From positions 4,278,706-4,342,705 of the forward strand of contig JABAKD010000021.1 of the NCBI GenBank assembly GCA_012845835.1: 64,000 nt of DNA. Direction: 5' to 3'. Both the position numbers and the translations under genes were made by a program. This DNA comes from Undaria pinnatifida (Eukaryota; Sar; Phaeophyceae; Laminariales; Alariaceae). Of the stretch, positions 52,515 through 62,984 are shown in pieces. The notes beneath the pieces were generated by a model. It was not told the origin of the DNA. It saw only the letters and a program-made list of their open reading frames with translations, and did not search any database. Numbering within the stretch: position 1 is the first letter of the stretch; the number at the start of each line of letters is the position of its first letter.

Positions 52515-53549
52515 CCTAACCCATACCTAGTACGAAATCTACCGATGGTTGCCCCCTAGTGACGTCACTGGGGTGAAATGGTTGAAAAAACACAGCGACG
52601 TGTATCTCTGCTCAAGTGGGGAGCCTCGTCAGAAAAATATTGGTGTGCAACCTCTACCCGTCCGTATAGCGTGCGTCAGGAACAAAAATGGTCGCACCAA
52701 ACCAAAATGGTTCATCCCTTTGGGACCCAGACAAGAGTCAAATTTCAGACCCTGGACGGTCTTCTGCGGAGCCAGGGTTGCGTTTTGCTCCGTTCGCTAA
52801 GCGCGGCCGCCCGCCCCCATTTCCTGGTACTCTAGGTTCTCCGCACGAGACGTGTGGTGCGCGGCTGCTGAGTTACGTGTATACGGCTGGGTAGCAAGGC
52901 AGCCATCCTTACTGCATTCGACCTACCTCGCGTGGCTCAACCATTGTACATATTTTTGGCGATGTACGGCACCCAAGACTGTTCTCCGCCCTTCCCCGAT
53001 AAACCAACGCGGAAGGCCGGTCACCACCTCAGGTTTCCCACGCTCCGACGCTGTCCCGAACAAGTGCACTACTATGCGAACATCTATTGACGCATGCTAC
53101 AGAAGAGAATAGCATAGCGACCACTTTTTTTTCCCGAGGCTCTCGATCTGAGGTCTAAAAATCCCACCCAAAACTTGAAAAGTAAGTACTATTTAAAAAA
53201 AACGAAAGTGGAAAGCCGATGGACTATCCCATTGCCATGGTGTGTATGTAGCGAAAAGGAAAAAAAAAACGAAAACAGCGACATCGGGCAGGTTTTCCGC
53301 TGAGGAGCCCACCCCGTCAGAGGGAAACCCGTTGACCAACAGCGCAAGGTTTACCGCTGCACACGTCTGTTGTCAGGAAAAAGGTAAAAACAAAACATCA
53401 TGATTCAGTCCGTAATCGACGCATACGTAGTCAACTAACGAACTAACCGAGGGGCAGGGGTTGTTTTCGGAGCATCGCCTGCAATAAAAACGCCATAACA
53501 TCTTGGTACCATGGGAAGTGGTAGGGTTACGACCCAAGTCGTGGTAGGG

Positions 53550-53581
<32 letters not shown>

Positions 53582-54180
53582 TTACTATTAGTACAATGTA
53601 CCAGGTACCTGGTATTATGTGCATGTATTTTTCATATATTTTTACTTCAATCTACTTGCGCTTGCCTATAAGCATCTGTTTTCGTCTGTATCCACCTAAA
53701 ATTACCTATAATTGTGTTGCATGATGGCGTCAAAGATCGGCAGGAGCCCAAGGCCAGCATCGCTCTACAAACACCGTCTCCCCTCGGGCGTGGAAACCAA
53801 TGGATGCCTTCAATTTAGTATGAACTGACGCATGCTACGTGCGCAGGGGTCCTCACTTTCAACAGCTCTATTAACTTCACCCCAACACTAACTTCTAGAT
53901 AAAAACGAAGGTGCAACACGATCAACAATCCTATCACCTACTACCGTGGAACACACAGCGGTAGTAATCAAGACCCAATGTGGATAGGAGAAAAAGGGGA
54001 ATACACAGTTTTCTACAGTAAAATCGGGTTTCCAGAAAATGAGGCATCGATGGTACGGAGGTGGCTCCATGATTTGGAACCGGCAAATTACTTGGAGAAT
54101 CTAGGCCACATCGACCATTTGGTATATCGTGGTTCTTCCTAATTACCATGGCTAATACACAGTTTTCTTTTGGTATATCG
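52515..54180. other. No gene supported
   Basis: A frame at 52578-52835 and neighbours is protein-like in places, but no splice pair or domain is visible. A (TA)n run is at 53556-53582. CGCATGCTACAGAAGAGAATAGC (53090) is a degraded end of the GCTACGATAGAGGT family. Confidence 0.35.
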
Positions 54181-54189
54181 GGTCCTAAT

Positions 54190-54425
54190 CTCCACGGCTT
54201 TTCACGGGTCGGTTAACCATTTTTTTCGCGGGTCGGACCGGGTCAGGGTTGACCCGGTCCGGCGTGTCATACGTGAAAATGTCCTGACCCGACCCGACCC
54301 GACCCGACCCGTGATATCTTGAACATCTCGTGACCCGACCCGACTTGACCCGCGATGTTTTTCAAAACCTTCTTCTGACCCGACCCGAGGGCCGGCTCAT
54401 GCCCCGTGAAAGTCCTGCTAATCAC
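54190..54425. repeat. GGTCG/CGACC-family element
   Basis: CACGGGTCGGTTAACC, CGGGTCAGGGTTGACCCGG, CCGACCCGACCCGACCCGTG and GAACATCTCGTGACCCG; short copy in reverse orientation. Confidence 0.5.
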
Positions 54426-55084
54426 CATGGTCCATGGTCCTCCGTTATAGGTACTTCACGTACAGAAAAACGAAAAAAAATGCAAGCTCATACGAGCTGG
54501 GCCAGCCTAAAAACGGATGAAGGTTCTGAAAGTCGCATCTCGTGAACCACTGCAAATTAGAGACAACCAAATACATCGCTGTAATCGGCCAATCATCATG
54601 CATACGCAGCACCACGTGGCCACCTGCTCGGGCGTTATTTGACAAAATGATCAGGGGTTTGAAAATGTACTTGTGTTCAGTGTGTATTAAACAGGATTAA
54701 AAACCGTTTTATGCGGCGGAATACCGCGCACATATACGAACTTTTGTTTTTTTTCAGATGGTTGCGAAAGTTCTAGCGCCACCGTTTTTACGAGTTAGGA
54801 GTTGAAAATTGGAAGCGCTGCCCCTGACACAACAATGCACATGCAGAAAAAAAAGTGTACGATAAATTTTAAGCTCTGTTTTTTCCTACTCGATCTCGCC
54901 GAGATATCCGTGAAAACCCTAAAGCACCAACTTTTCCGAACTAAATTCGTATAGAAACCGTCGTGGCCGATCAAGGTGAAATTTGGTGGAAACAGTGCTG
55001 AAGACTCTACTCGTAGCTGACGCAACTGAAGATAATTTTGATACAATACAAGTGTTGTAGCTGTTGTAATAGTTAACCAACCCC

Positions 55085-55865
55085 TTCTTTCCAGATATGC
55101 TTTTACCAAAAAGAGGCACACTCTACAGTACAGTAATCCTCTATCGTAGCGAAAGTATACAACAGAGAAGGGTATTCCATCTGTATCGGGTGGTGTACTG
55201 ACTGTTATCAGTTAGTCAACCCCGTCAGACACAGATGCTTTTACCAAAAAAAGGTACACTACAGCAGTACCCCTTTCGCACGATAGTATGCAACAAACAA
55301 GGGTAATCCACCTGTATTGGGTAGTGCGGCGGTTGTAATAGTTAATCAACCCCGTCCGTCACATATGATTTTACCAAAAAAAGGTACAGTAACTACAGTA
55401 CAGTACTCCTCTATCGTAGCGAAAGCATACAACAGCAAAGGGTATTCCATCTGTATCGGGTGGTGTAGTGACTGTTATCGGTTAATCAATCCCGTCAGTC
55501 ACAGATGCTTATACCAAAAAGAGGTACACTACAGCAGTACCCCATCGTAGCGATGCAATACAACAAACAAGGGTAACCCACCTGTGTTGGGTAGTGTAGT
55601 GATATTTCATTGTCAGCAACACCCTCACAGTGAGAATTTGTTTTTCACCAAAAAAGAGGTACACCACAGCAGTACCCCTGTAGCAGCACGAGATTTCGGC
55701 GGATAAACGTGTCAGCTCCAACCTGTAGGCTGCGGCATTGCTTGTTCTCCACCGCGACAACTTTCCGCCAAAAATATAAATCAATCCCATGGCCTGGGCA
55801 GTTTACGAGCGATATTATACAACAAAAAAAGGGTATTCCATCTGTGTTGGCTAGTGCATTAACCC
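55085..55865 (+). repeat. ~134-bp tandem repeat, about five units
   Basis: Markers TCGTAGCGAAAG(T/C)ATACAAC near 55142, 55278 (variant), 55413 and 55545, with GGGTATTCCATCTGTATCGG, GTTATCAGTTAGTCAACCCC and CAGATGCTTTTACCAAAAA. A fifth, degraded unit is near 55800. Confidence 0.65.
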
Positions 55866-56109
55866 CTTTGGGGTTTCAGAGGGAAAACATTGGCGACGAA
55901 AATTGACGATTGCGGCATCGGCCACTGCTGTGAATAGCAATATTCGGCGACGATATTTTATAACATGGTGTCCGAACTACAGCAGTACAGCGGCTGCAAA
56001 GGCTCGAGCGGGACGGGCGCAGGCAGCATGATCCTGCTCGTACTGCTGCGAGCTCACGCTACTGTTAAGACGCTTGAAAACATCGCAATTTTCGTGTTTT
56101 TTGGTCGCG

Positions 56110-56518
56110 ATGACGATACATACTACGGCAGAGGTGCACCCATATTATTTTTTTGAGTTTTGAGGCTCCTAACCCATTGAGGAGAGCGCTGTAACTCACC
56201 CGAAAAAACTGATCTTCACCAAACCAGAAAACGCAAATCGATGAACAAACACATGGCCTAAGTGAGTAAAACCGAAAGCGCAAAATCGATGAACAAACCC
56301 ATGACCTAGGGACACAAACAAATAAATATAACGAAACAAGAATTATATTCCAACGACTTAAGGGGTAAGGAGCCCATTCGGAAAACATTTTTACCAAAAA
56401 ATGCCACCCCTATCGTAGCAGGCGCCATACGAGAGCCATTGACTGAGGAGCTCGGCCGGTCAGAAAACATTTTCGCCAAAAAAAAGGTACAAGTATCCCT
56501 ATATCGTAGCACGCGTAT
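56110..56518 (-). mobile_element. GCTACGATAGAGGT-family elements, reverse, partly duplicated
   Basis: TACGGCAGAGGTGCACCC at 56121 and CACCCCTATCGTAGCAGGCG at 56403, then a second terminus CCCTATATCGTAGCACGCGT at 56498. AATCGATGAACAAAC(A/C)CATG repeats inside (56237, 56287). Confidence 0.5.
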
Positions 56519-56584
56519 ACTGACCATACGTCATCGCTGCGGCAACAGTTTCCCACGTACTCATCACGTTCAAAGTATCTTCCG

Positions 56585-56725
56585 GGCGAGTCGTCTCTCG
56601 CCCCCCCCCCTTGTCCCTCTTAACGTACGTGGTGGAATCGGGAGAAAATTCTCCAACGCATGCCCGCGAAAACCACACTGCCAGGTAACCTGCACAGGCA
56701 CGATTCAGACGAACTCGGCTCATAT
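56585..56725 (-). pseudogene. Decayed copy of the ABC gene's C-terminal segment (ghost)
   Basis: On the minus strand, GEFSPDSTTYVK and CGCCCGGAAGATACTTTGA parallel GELSPVEESTYVK and the terminal CGCCCGACAGATCATTTGA of the ABC exon 3. The stop position is conserved between the copies, which supports the stop at 56799 as the true end of that gene. Confidence 0.55.
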
Positions 56726-56798
56726 CATTCCGCGCGCAGGTGATGCACAGATGAAATTACCCGCAGTCAACGGAGACAGAGGCGACAAAAGCAAAACA

Positions 56799-57346
56799 TC
56801 AAATGATCTGTCGGGCGAGTCGTCTCTCGGCCTCCCCTTTCTTCCACTTCACGTACGTGGACTCCTCTACAGGAGACAATTCCCCGGCTCGTCCTCGCGA
56901 AAACGACACTACCCCGCCGCTGCTGCTCCCCGACCCCGCCTCCCCACCACTAACAAAACTTTTAACAGAGTTGGGTGTATTTCTGCCTCCCAACGATGCC
57001 TCTTTCCCACCATTATTAAAACCACTATAAGCAGATTTGGGTGAATTCCTGCCCCCCGATGCCGCCTGCCAACCACTACCAAAACTATTAATAGAGATGG
57101 GTGGGTTTCGGCCCCCACCGCTATTACTAAAGCTATTCTTAGAGTTTGATGCACTGTTTCTTGCCGGTGACAGCCGGGTGGACGATGCATATTTCATCAT
57201 ACCGTTTACGTGTTCCATGATGTGCGTGGCGAACACGATGGTCACGCCAGCAGCGCACAGTCCCGCGCACGCTACCTCCACCCCCCGCCGCACGCGAGGG
57301 TCTTCCATCTCGAGGAACTCGTCCAAACATAGCACCGGTCCAACGA
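56799..57346 (-). CDS. ABC gene exon 3 (Walker B, H-loop, Gly/Asn repeats)
   Basis: Acceptor GCGATAAACAG; two leading bases complete a Val codon. It carries VLCLDEFLEMEDPRVRRGVE and GVTIVFATHIMEHV. Three or four repeats built on GGRNxPxSxxSFxSGG follow over about 70 residues, then ESTYVKWKKGEAERRLARQ and a stop. The residue after the catalytic Glu is Phe, where Pro or Ala is usual, and the D-loop is EMEDP rather than SALDP-like. Confidence 0.65.
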
Positions 57347-60300
57347 CTGTTTATCGCGGTACCACATGAGGACGCGTGTCCATCCATCACAAGGCATCCG
57401 CAACGAGCAGACAACGAAAACGGTGGGAAGTAGGGGGGGGGGGGGGGGGGGAGGGTTAGGTACAAAAACGAGTAAGTAACGGAAAAGGAGGGGGCGGAGT
57501 ACAGATTAGGCAAAAACACGATTGAATGGACACGTTCTGCGATAGGGTTACTCGGAGATCTTCTATCTCGAGGAACTTGTCTAGACACACAAGTACCGGC
57601 TAAGTACTACCGGCTCAACCACCTTATCGTTGCAGTATGGGGACAGAAGGTAGGTCATTCACAGAGGGCAGGAAACGGAAAATGGGGGGAGGGGATGCGA
57701 GGGATGCGAGGGGAGGGGAGGGGGGGGGTGTACTTACTTTGTGCATGGCCGTAGTCGTATGACTATAGACCCTCGTATCCCTACTATGCCGGGACGGAGC
57801 ACGTCGGGTTTTCATTACCCAGGCAGACATTGCTTGCACCAAGGCCATGAGGTGTTCGGCGAGTCGCATGAAGGGTGAACTGCATTCTTCCACGAACCGC
57901 TCGTAAGACGGGGGGAGGGGGAGAAGTTTGGCACAAATATCGATTAAAAGTACACACGTTCTACGATAGGGGTGCGCGCGGGCCTTCCATCTCGTGGAAC
58001 TCCTCCAAGCACAGCACCGGTCCAACCATTTTTTGGTTGCAGCATGGGGACGACGCGTGTCCATCAGAATCACAACAATGCACTAGAGAGAAGATAGCAA
58101 TAATGGCTGAGGGAGGCGGGCAAAGTGAAGGCTGGGCACAAGAACGATGGAATGACAATTGGCAGCCTCGGTAACGGATAAATAGGACGTTAGGTTGGAC
58201 GTTCAAAGGAACGACATGATAATACCGCGCTGGGAACAAGTGGGAAGCACGCAGCCCCGACAATGCCCACTCATATGTGTGGCTTATCTGGCTCTCTCTG
58301 AACGCCGCAACATCACCGCCCAACATACACAAATCCCACACCGCGATCCACACCATCAGCACTACACATGTGAAAACAGCGTCCTCTCACGTTGGTCGGT
58401 TGTCGTTAATGCTCCGCGACCAACGCTGGGGCTACCAGCTGCTTGTCTCGCCGTGACGACGGCACGGGCCACGCCAATGCAGAGCACCAACACCAACAGC
58501 TGACCTCTGCGCAGATCCCCGCATTGGACATGGCGTACATCCCCCAGTCCGGCCGTCCGCAAAAGGTTTTCGGTCAAGACATCATCATCGCCATCTAGTT
58601 CACTCTCCAGCCCGCCATCTAGCTGGCTATCTAGGTCACCATCTACCTTCCGCGCTCGAGCCCGCCGCGATCGAGAAGGCTCTTGCTGCGACGGCTTCTT
58701 TCCCGGATTCCGCTGCGCACGAAAGGCGTCAGCAAGGACCCGTGCAACTTCTTGGGAAGGCGGGATCGTCACCGCTTCGGACCAATACCGGCCGAGGTAC
58801 GACACTCCACACCGCGGGGATGTACCAGCTCCGGGTTGATCGCGTCCCCGATCCCCTCTTATAGTTGCTGGCGTGTTTCGGTCTGGGATGGGGGACCCCT
58901 GGTCTGGGGAGGCTGCCTTCCCTTCTTCTGGGGGAGTTTTTTCCGCCTCGTTTTTCGGTGAAGGGACAGCCGACACCTTAGGTGCTTTCGGAGCGCTGAG
59001 GGCTTCTATTGAGACGCGTCCGGAGCTTGGGAGCGCGTCTCCGCAGATGAGTCGCAAGAAGGTACTGTGTGTGCGAGTGCAGGGGTGGAAAAACGGCGGT
59101 AACGATGGAGTTGCAGGACATTAGAACAGTTTTTTAGCGTGTGCGATGGATCAGGGTGCTGGATACCGCCTGATTTGCGGCATAATGGCAGGGATGATGC
59201 GTGGTTTGCGGGTAATTAATTGCTTAGCATACGCAATGGTTTCGGGTGTTCAGTATCTCGGGTGTCGCGGGAATATCGATTGTTAGAATTAATGCGGGAG
59301 GATATCTTTACATTTTGGTGTAGCGTACGTAATGGCTTAGGGCGAGGGTTGCGGGGTAGTTGATTGCTTAGCGTATGCGATGTCGTAGGGTGTTCGATAT
59401 CGCGGCATTTGCGGGGGGCATCAATTATTTAGAGTATGCGATGGCTTAGTGTTCGGTATCGCGCGAATTGCGGGATAACTATTTATTTAGCTGATGCAGT
59501 GACGTAGAGACAGTCTGCAAACGAGGAAAAATTATCTGAAACAAACTAAACGAAAAAAAAAAATAGTCAAGAGCTAAAGAACAATTGATCCTCATTGGTC
59601 AAAAAGCAGAACCTAGCAGTAGATATCCCGATACCTCCGTTCTTGTTTTTCGTTTTTTCGTTTTAATAAAAAAGCGAAACCATTTACTTTGTTCGAAATG
59701 AAGTCGATATAAATCGAAATATGGAATAACAGGGGCGAAGAGGAACACAGGATGGTCGATTCGCGCGCACGGTGGGTTTGGTAGTGAGTGAGGGTGCCAC
59801 GGAGCACGTCCGCCGTCGAAGCCAGCATGCATGGGGTGGGTGTGAACAAGGGGTGGCTATGCAAGAAACCAGAGGGTCAGGAAAGGGCTGTGGCGATACA
59901 TTTTTCGAGGACGATGACACTCAGCAAAAAAACAGCTGCCGACGAGCAACCGTGAATACAACACAACTCCCAAAGCCCGCCCGAGGGAGCGGGCTGGACC
60001 GCGAGCACCGCCTACTCTCAGGGGTGCCTCCGGTGTGCGAGTTGGGTGTATTCAGCTGCGTCGTTGGGTGCATTCGCCGCGAGTCGGTGTGTAGTGGCGA
60101 TTGAATTGTTCTGTTAAGTATTACCGCGAGTTTTCAAAATTTCTATAGTTTGGGTGTCGTTTGGAACGAATCCGCGTTTTTAATCAAAATGCTAACGGTT
60201 CTTCCATTTTTTCCATATTTGTTCAACAGCTTTTTACATTGAACATTGAACTGATGCTCGTTTGAGCTGGCCCTTGGTGTGTTCGATATCGCGGGATACT

Positions 60301-61724
60301 AAGAGTTGAGGGACATTCGGCAGTTTTTGCTTCTACGATGGCTTAAGAGGTGTTCGACATCGCGGGAGTTGTAGGAGAAATAATGTTTAGCCGAAGTTGC
60401 GTACCAGGTATTTTCCTTTTTTGCGTACGTGATGGCTTTAACAGCGTTCGATGTTGCGGGAGCTGCGGGGAAATTCCTTATTTAGCTTCTGCAATGGCTG
60501 AGGGTGTTCAGCATCGCGGTGTTTGAGGGAGAACGACTTATTTGCCTCGTACAAAAGTTGCGGGGGAACTGCTTTTTTAGCGTATGCGATGGCTTACGGT
60601 TAATGCGACATTTGCAGGAGGATGCTCTTTTAGCTTCTGTGATGGCTTAGTGTGCTTGCTATCGCGAGCTTTGCGGGAGAAACAATAATTTAGCGGTCGC
60701 AATGTCTTAGGATGTTTGGCATCGCAAGTTGGGGATAACAAATTGTTTAGTGTATCCGATGGCTTATGCTATTCGATATCGCAAACTGCTTAGTGAAAAT
60801 GATGGCTTGTGCCGCTCGATACCGCGGCAGTTGCGGGATAATCGATGCGTTGCAGACTTGGGGTATCCGATACAGCGGGAGTCACGGGATACACAACCGG
60901 TTTAGCTTCTGCGATGGCTCAGGTCTTCGATGTCGCAGAAGCTGCGGAAGAACGTAATCGTTTAGCTTCTGCGATGGCGTAGGGTATTCGATATCGTGAG
61001 CAGTTGGGATGGCGAATACTTGGCTTCTCCGTTGGCTTAAGCAGTTCCACGTCACGGGATCACGTCCGCCCAACACGCAACGCGTAGCATGCGAGGATAT
61101 GTGGTCTGAAGCATATACTCCGTACAATCTTCCCCTCCTTCGAGATGTGGTTGGCCTGAAATCCGCGAGGGGGTGTGTCTTACGTTGAAAAAGCGCGAAA
61201 AAAACTCTTCGAAAAACTAAAAAGCAAAAAAAAAGAAGTAACCACCGCCCTTGTAACCGGACAAGTAACACCGACCATAGCCCAAACGAGTAACGAGCAC
61301 AGCTTACTGTATTTTTACACAACCACAGGTTGTCAATGGTTTTGACCTGTCTTGCTGTAGACGCCAGACGCGGGCAACGTTTTGACCTGTTGTGTTGTTA
61401 GACGCCTGCTGTGGTCAACGGCAGGAGTGGCAGCTTCTTGCCCCGGCATCTTTTTTCCTTTTTTCTGATTGACAGACGACCTTCAATCGAACCAACTACC
61501 CGATGTCGTTGGAATGCCGTTCGTGACTAACACCGTTATAAAGCAGGGGAGCGTATTTGAACGGCAACGGTTGACCGTTTCGCGAAACACCGCACACATC
61601 CGGTGGGGGGGGACTGCACCTCTTTCCAGCTCCGCTATCGCCCACGAGGCCGAACGGGCCTGGGCCGCGCAGCACCAGCGTCGTGTTCTCCAAGGCGACC
61701 ACTTCAACAGGAGGCGCGAACCAC
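56799..61724 (-). CDS. ABC-type ATPase domain protein, three exons, 5' end missing
   Basis: Exons (minus strand): 61724-61620, 59064-58436, 57346-56799; phases agree (2, then 1), giving 426 residues and a TGA. Exon 1 ends in LVGDSGAGK plus two bases. Exon 2's first base makes Ser, then TFLRLICGDALPSSGRVSIE, the classic ABC Walker A and following strand. After an acidic, Pro/Lys-rich insertion of about 120 residues, exon 2 has a degraded signature (LRRGQ where LSGGQ is usual). Exon 3 gives Walker B (VLCLDEF), a D-loop-like MEDP and an H-loop (FATHIMEHV). The C-terminus has Gly/Asn/Ser repeats. No membrane segments are seen in these exons; the transporter part, if any, is upstream. Coupling to transport is inferred from family only. 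Confidence 0.65.
57425..57450 (+). repeat. G run
   Basis: A run of 20 G with flanking A/G; intronic to the ABC gene on the other strand. Confidence 0.6.
57540..57605 (-). pseudogene. Decayed copy of ABC exon 3 start (ghost 1)
   Basis: On the minus strand, TGTGTCTAGACAAGTTCCTCG then AGATAGAAGATC aligns with exon 3's TGTTTGGACGAGTTCCTCG then AGATGGAAGACC. Frame broken, acceptor absent. Confidence 0.6.
57720..57915 (-). repeat. Copy of GCATGGCCGTAGTC dispersed repeat
   Basis: G run then GCATGGCCGTAGTCGTATG, CCCTCGTATCCCTACTATGC, CAGACATTGCTTGCACC and CGCTCGTAAGACGG. Inserted between the two ghosts of ABC exon 3. Confidence 0.6.
57960..58050 (-). pseudogene. Decayed copy of ABC exon 3 start (ghost 2)
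   Basis: Minus strand GGTTGGACCGGTGCTTGGAG, GAGTTCCACGAGATGGAAGG and upstream GGACACGCGTCGTCCCCATG match exon 3 and its preceding intron. It still translates as GPVLCLEEFHEMEGPRA, but the acceptor AG is gone and the frame closes quickly. Confidence 0.65.
58436..59064 (-). CDS. ABC gene exon 2 (post-Walker A, insertion, signature)
   Basis: Acceptor CGCACACACAG, donor GTAGCC, 629 bp open throughout. The first base completes the Walker A Ser. A Pro/Lys/Glu-rich insertion follows, then GVSYLGRYWSEAVTIPPSQE in place of the Q-loop region, basic and Asp-rich stretches, LLRTAGLGDVRHVQCGDLRR and GQLLVLVLCIGVARAVVTA. The latter part aligns in order with the helical and signature regions of ABC domains, but with non-consensus residues. 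Confidence 0.6.
59130..61035 (+). repeat. Degenerate ~70-bp satellite in ABC intron 1
   Basis: Many units built on GCGATGGCTTAGGGTGTTCG, ATATCGCGGGA(G/T)TTGCGGG and a TTTAGC(T/G)T linker, from 59140-59500 and again 60260-61035. Non-repetitive sequence at 59520-60250 separates them. Spacing is irregular (about 55-80 bp). Confidence 0.6.
61040..61615. other. No exon seen
   Basis: Contains the duplicated phrase TTTTGACCTGT(C/T)(T/G)TG..GTAGACGCC (61338, 61379). No coding segment recognised on either strand. Confidence 0.4.
61620..61724 (-). CDS. ABC gene exon 1 visible (Walker A)
   Basis: Acceptor TTTACGCGTAG, donor GTGCAG. One leading base, two trailing bases. Reads VEVVALENTTLVLRGPGPFG and LVGDSGAGK, the strand-loop before and including Walker A. 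The split codon AG/T gives the required Ser of GKS. Upstream exons must exist; none is obvious to 62.9 kb. Confidence 0.65.
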
Positions 61725-61779
61725 CTACGCGTAAAGAAGTCCGGCGTCACGAAGAAAAACCGTAAATTGAAAAACATCA

Positions 61780-62370
61780 TGTTCAGAGTTGTCTCGCGTT
61801 GTCGTTCTTGTTCTAAAGGCGTTTCATTGGAGAAACATCGCTGCCTCTTCCATTAGGCGCTTCGATTAATTAGCTGTGAAAGGTGGCCAGCTAACTGGCG
61901 GTATGTCCGCCCGTCGCCTTCAATCCAAGGCTGCTCTCTGCCAAAAACCAGTAATAAAGTGGTGGGAGCAAGAATACATCCACCAGTCTGGCACGAGAGG
62001 GAGATGTCTTTCGGATGCAAGAATACGTCCGGTACGTAGTCGTACATTCTCGTATTGCCACTTGCTAGTGCTGTATAATCCACGCACGAGTACGTTATGT
62101 GGACAACCATAAAACAAAAACTACACCAGCGTCAAGACATGGCAATAAACGTGGTGGATGCGGCGGTCACAGCAGTTTTTCAATCTTCGCGTACAAACCA
62201 GGGGCCACAAAGATACCAATATATCTGTATCAACCAATAGAAACACGGCACATTATGTCTTTGGCACAGGTTCAGCACCATCAGCACTCCACACGTCGGA
62301 CCGATCAGATCAATAATGTACCGATCACACAGATCATTTTCAGGAACAATCTGCATCACCTGTACAGCGT
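61780..62370. other. No gene supported
   Basis: Two overlapping minus-strand frames (62110-61853 and 62117-61920) have mixed protein-like composition. No splice signals or domain allow a call. Confidence 0.3.
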
Positions 62371-62371
62371 C

Positions 62372-62940
62372 CAGGGGGGGGCGGTGTACTCAGTTAGTGC
62401 ATGGCCGTAGTCGTATGACCATAGACCCTCGCTTCCCTACTATACCACGTCAGGTTTTCACCAACCAGGCAGACATTGCTTGCACCAAGCGCATAGCGCC
62501 CTGAGGTTTTCGGCGGGTCGCATGAAGGGTTAACTGCATCCTTCCAAGAACCGCTCGCAAGACGGGCTTCCGCACCTTGTGCCTAATTTCTTGCTTATGG
62601 ATGACAGCGCCAATGAGTTACTTTTTATTTTTTGATGTAGCCACTCCAGAGGCAGCAATGGGTATTACTATGTAACTGCCTAGTGGGTGCCTTACCATAT
62701 TCACACTACGTGTTGTGATCATTCCCCTTGTGCAGAGTTAGGGTTCTCCACCCCGAACAACATGATCTAACTCGATAACCATCATGGTGATCGCAACAAA
62801 AAAAATGAAAACGGGACCCTGGTTGTCTAGCTCACGCAGCGATTGGCAAATTTTCCAGCGTTGATGCCAACCAACGCCAACCCCAATATACGTATAATGT
62901 TGCACAGCGTCGGTGCCAACCGAGGCCAACTATTACATGC
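62372..62940 (-). repeat. Longest copy of GCATGGCCGTAGTC dispersed repeat
   Basis: G run, GCATGGCCGTAGTCGTATG, CAGACATTGCTTGCACC, ATGGATGACAGCGCCAATG, GTGATCATTCCCC, TGATCTAACTCGATAACC and GCCAACCAACGCCAACCCC. Together with 17745-18260 it shows the internal order of the family. Confidence 0.55.
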
Positions 62941-62984
62941 CTGGGATATATTTTAAGGGGGGGGCAGCGTCCAGTCCAGGGCGG

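Noticed and set aside
57540-58050. Reading the three DEF-motif copies as three ABC domains
   Set aside because: Only the copy at 57346 has an acceptor, an open frame and an H-loop; the others are short and broken.
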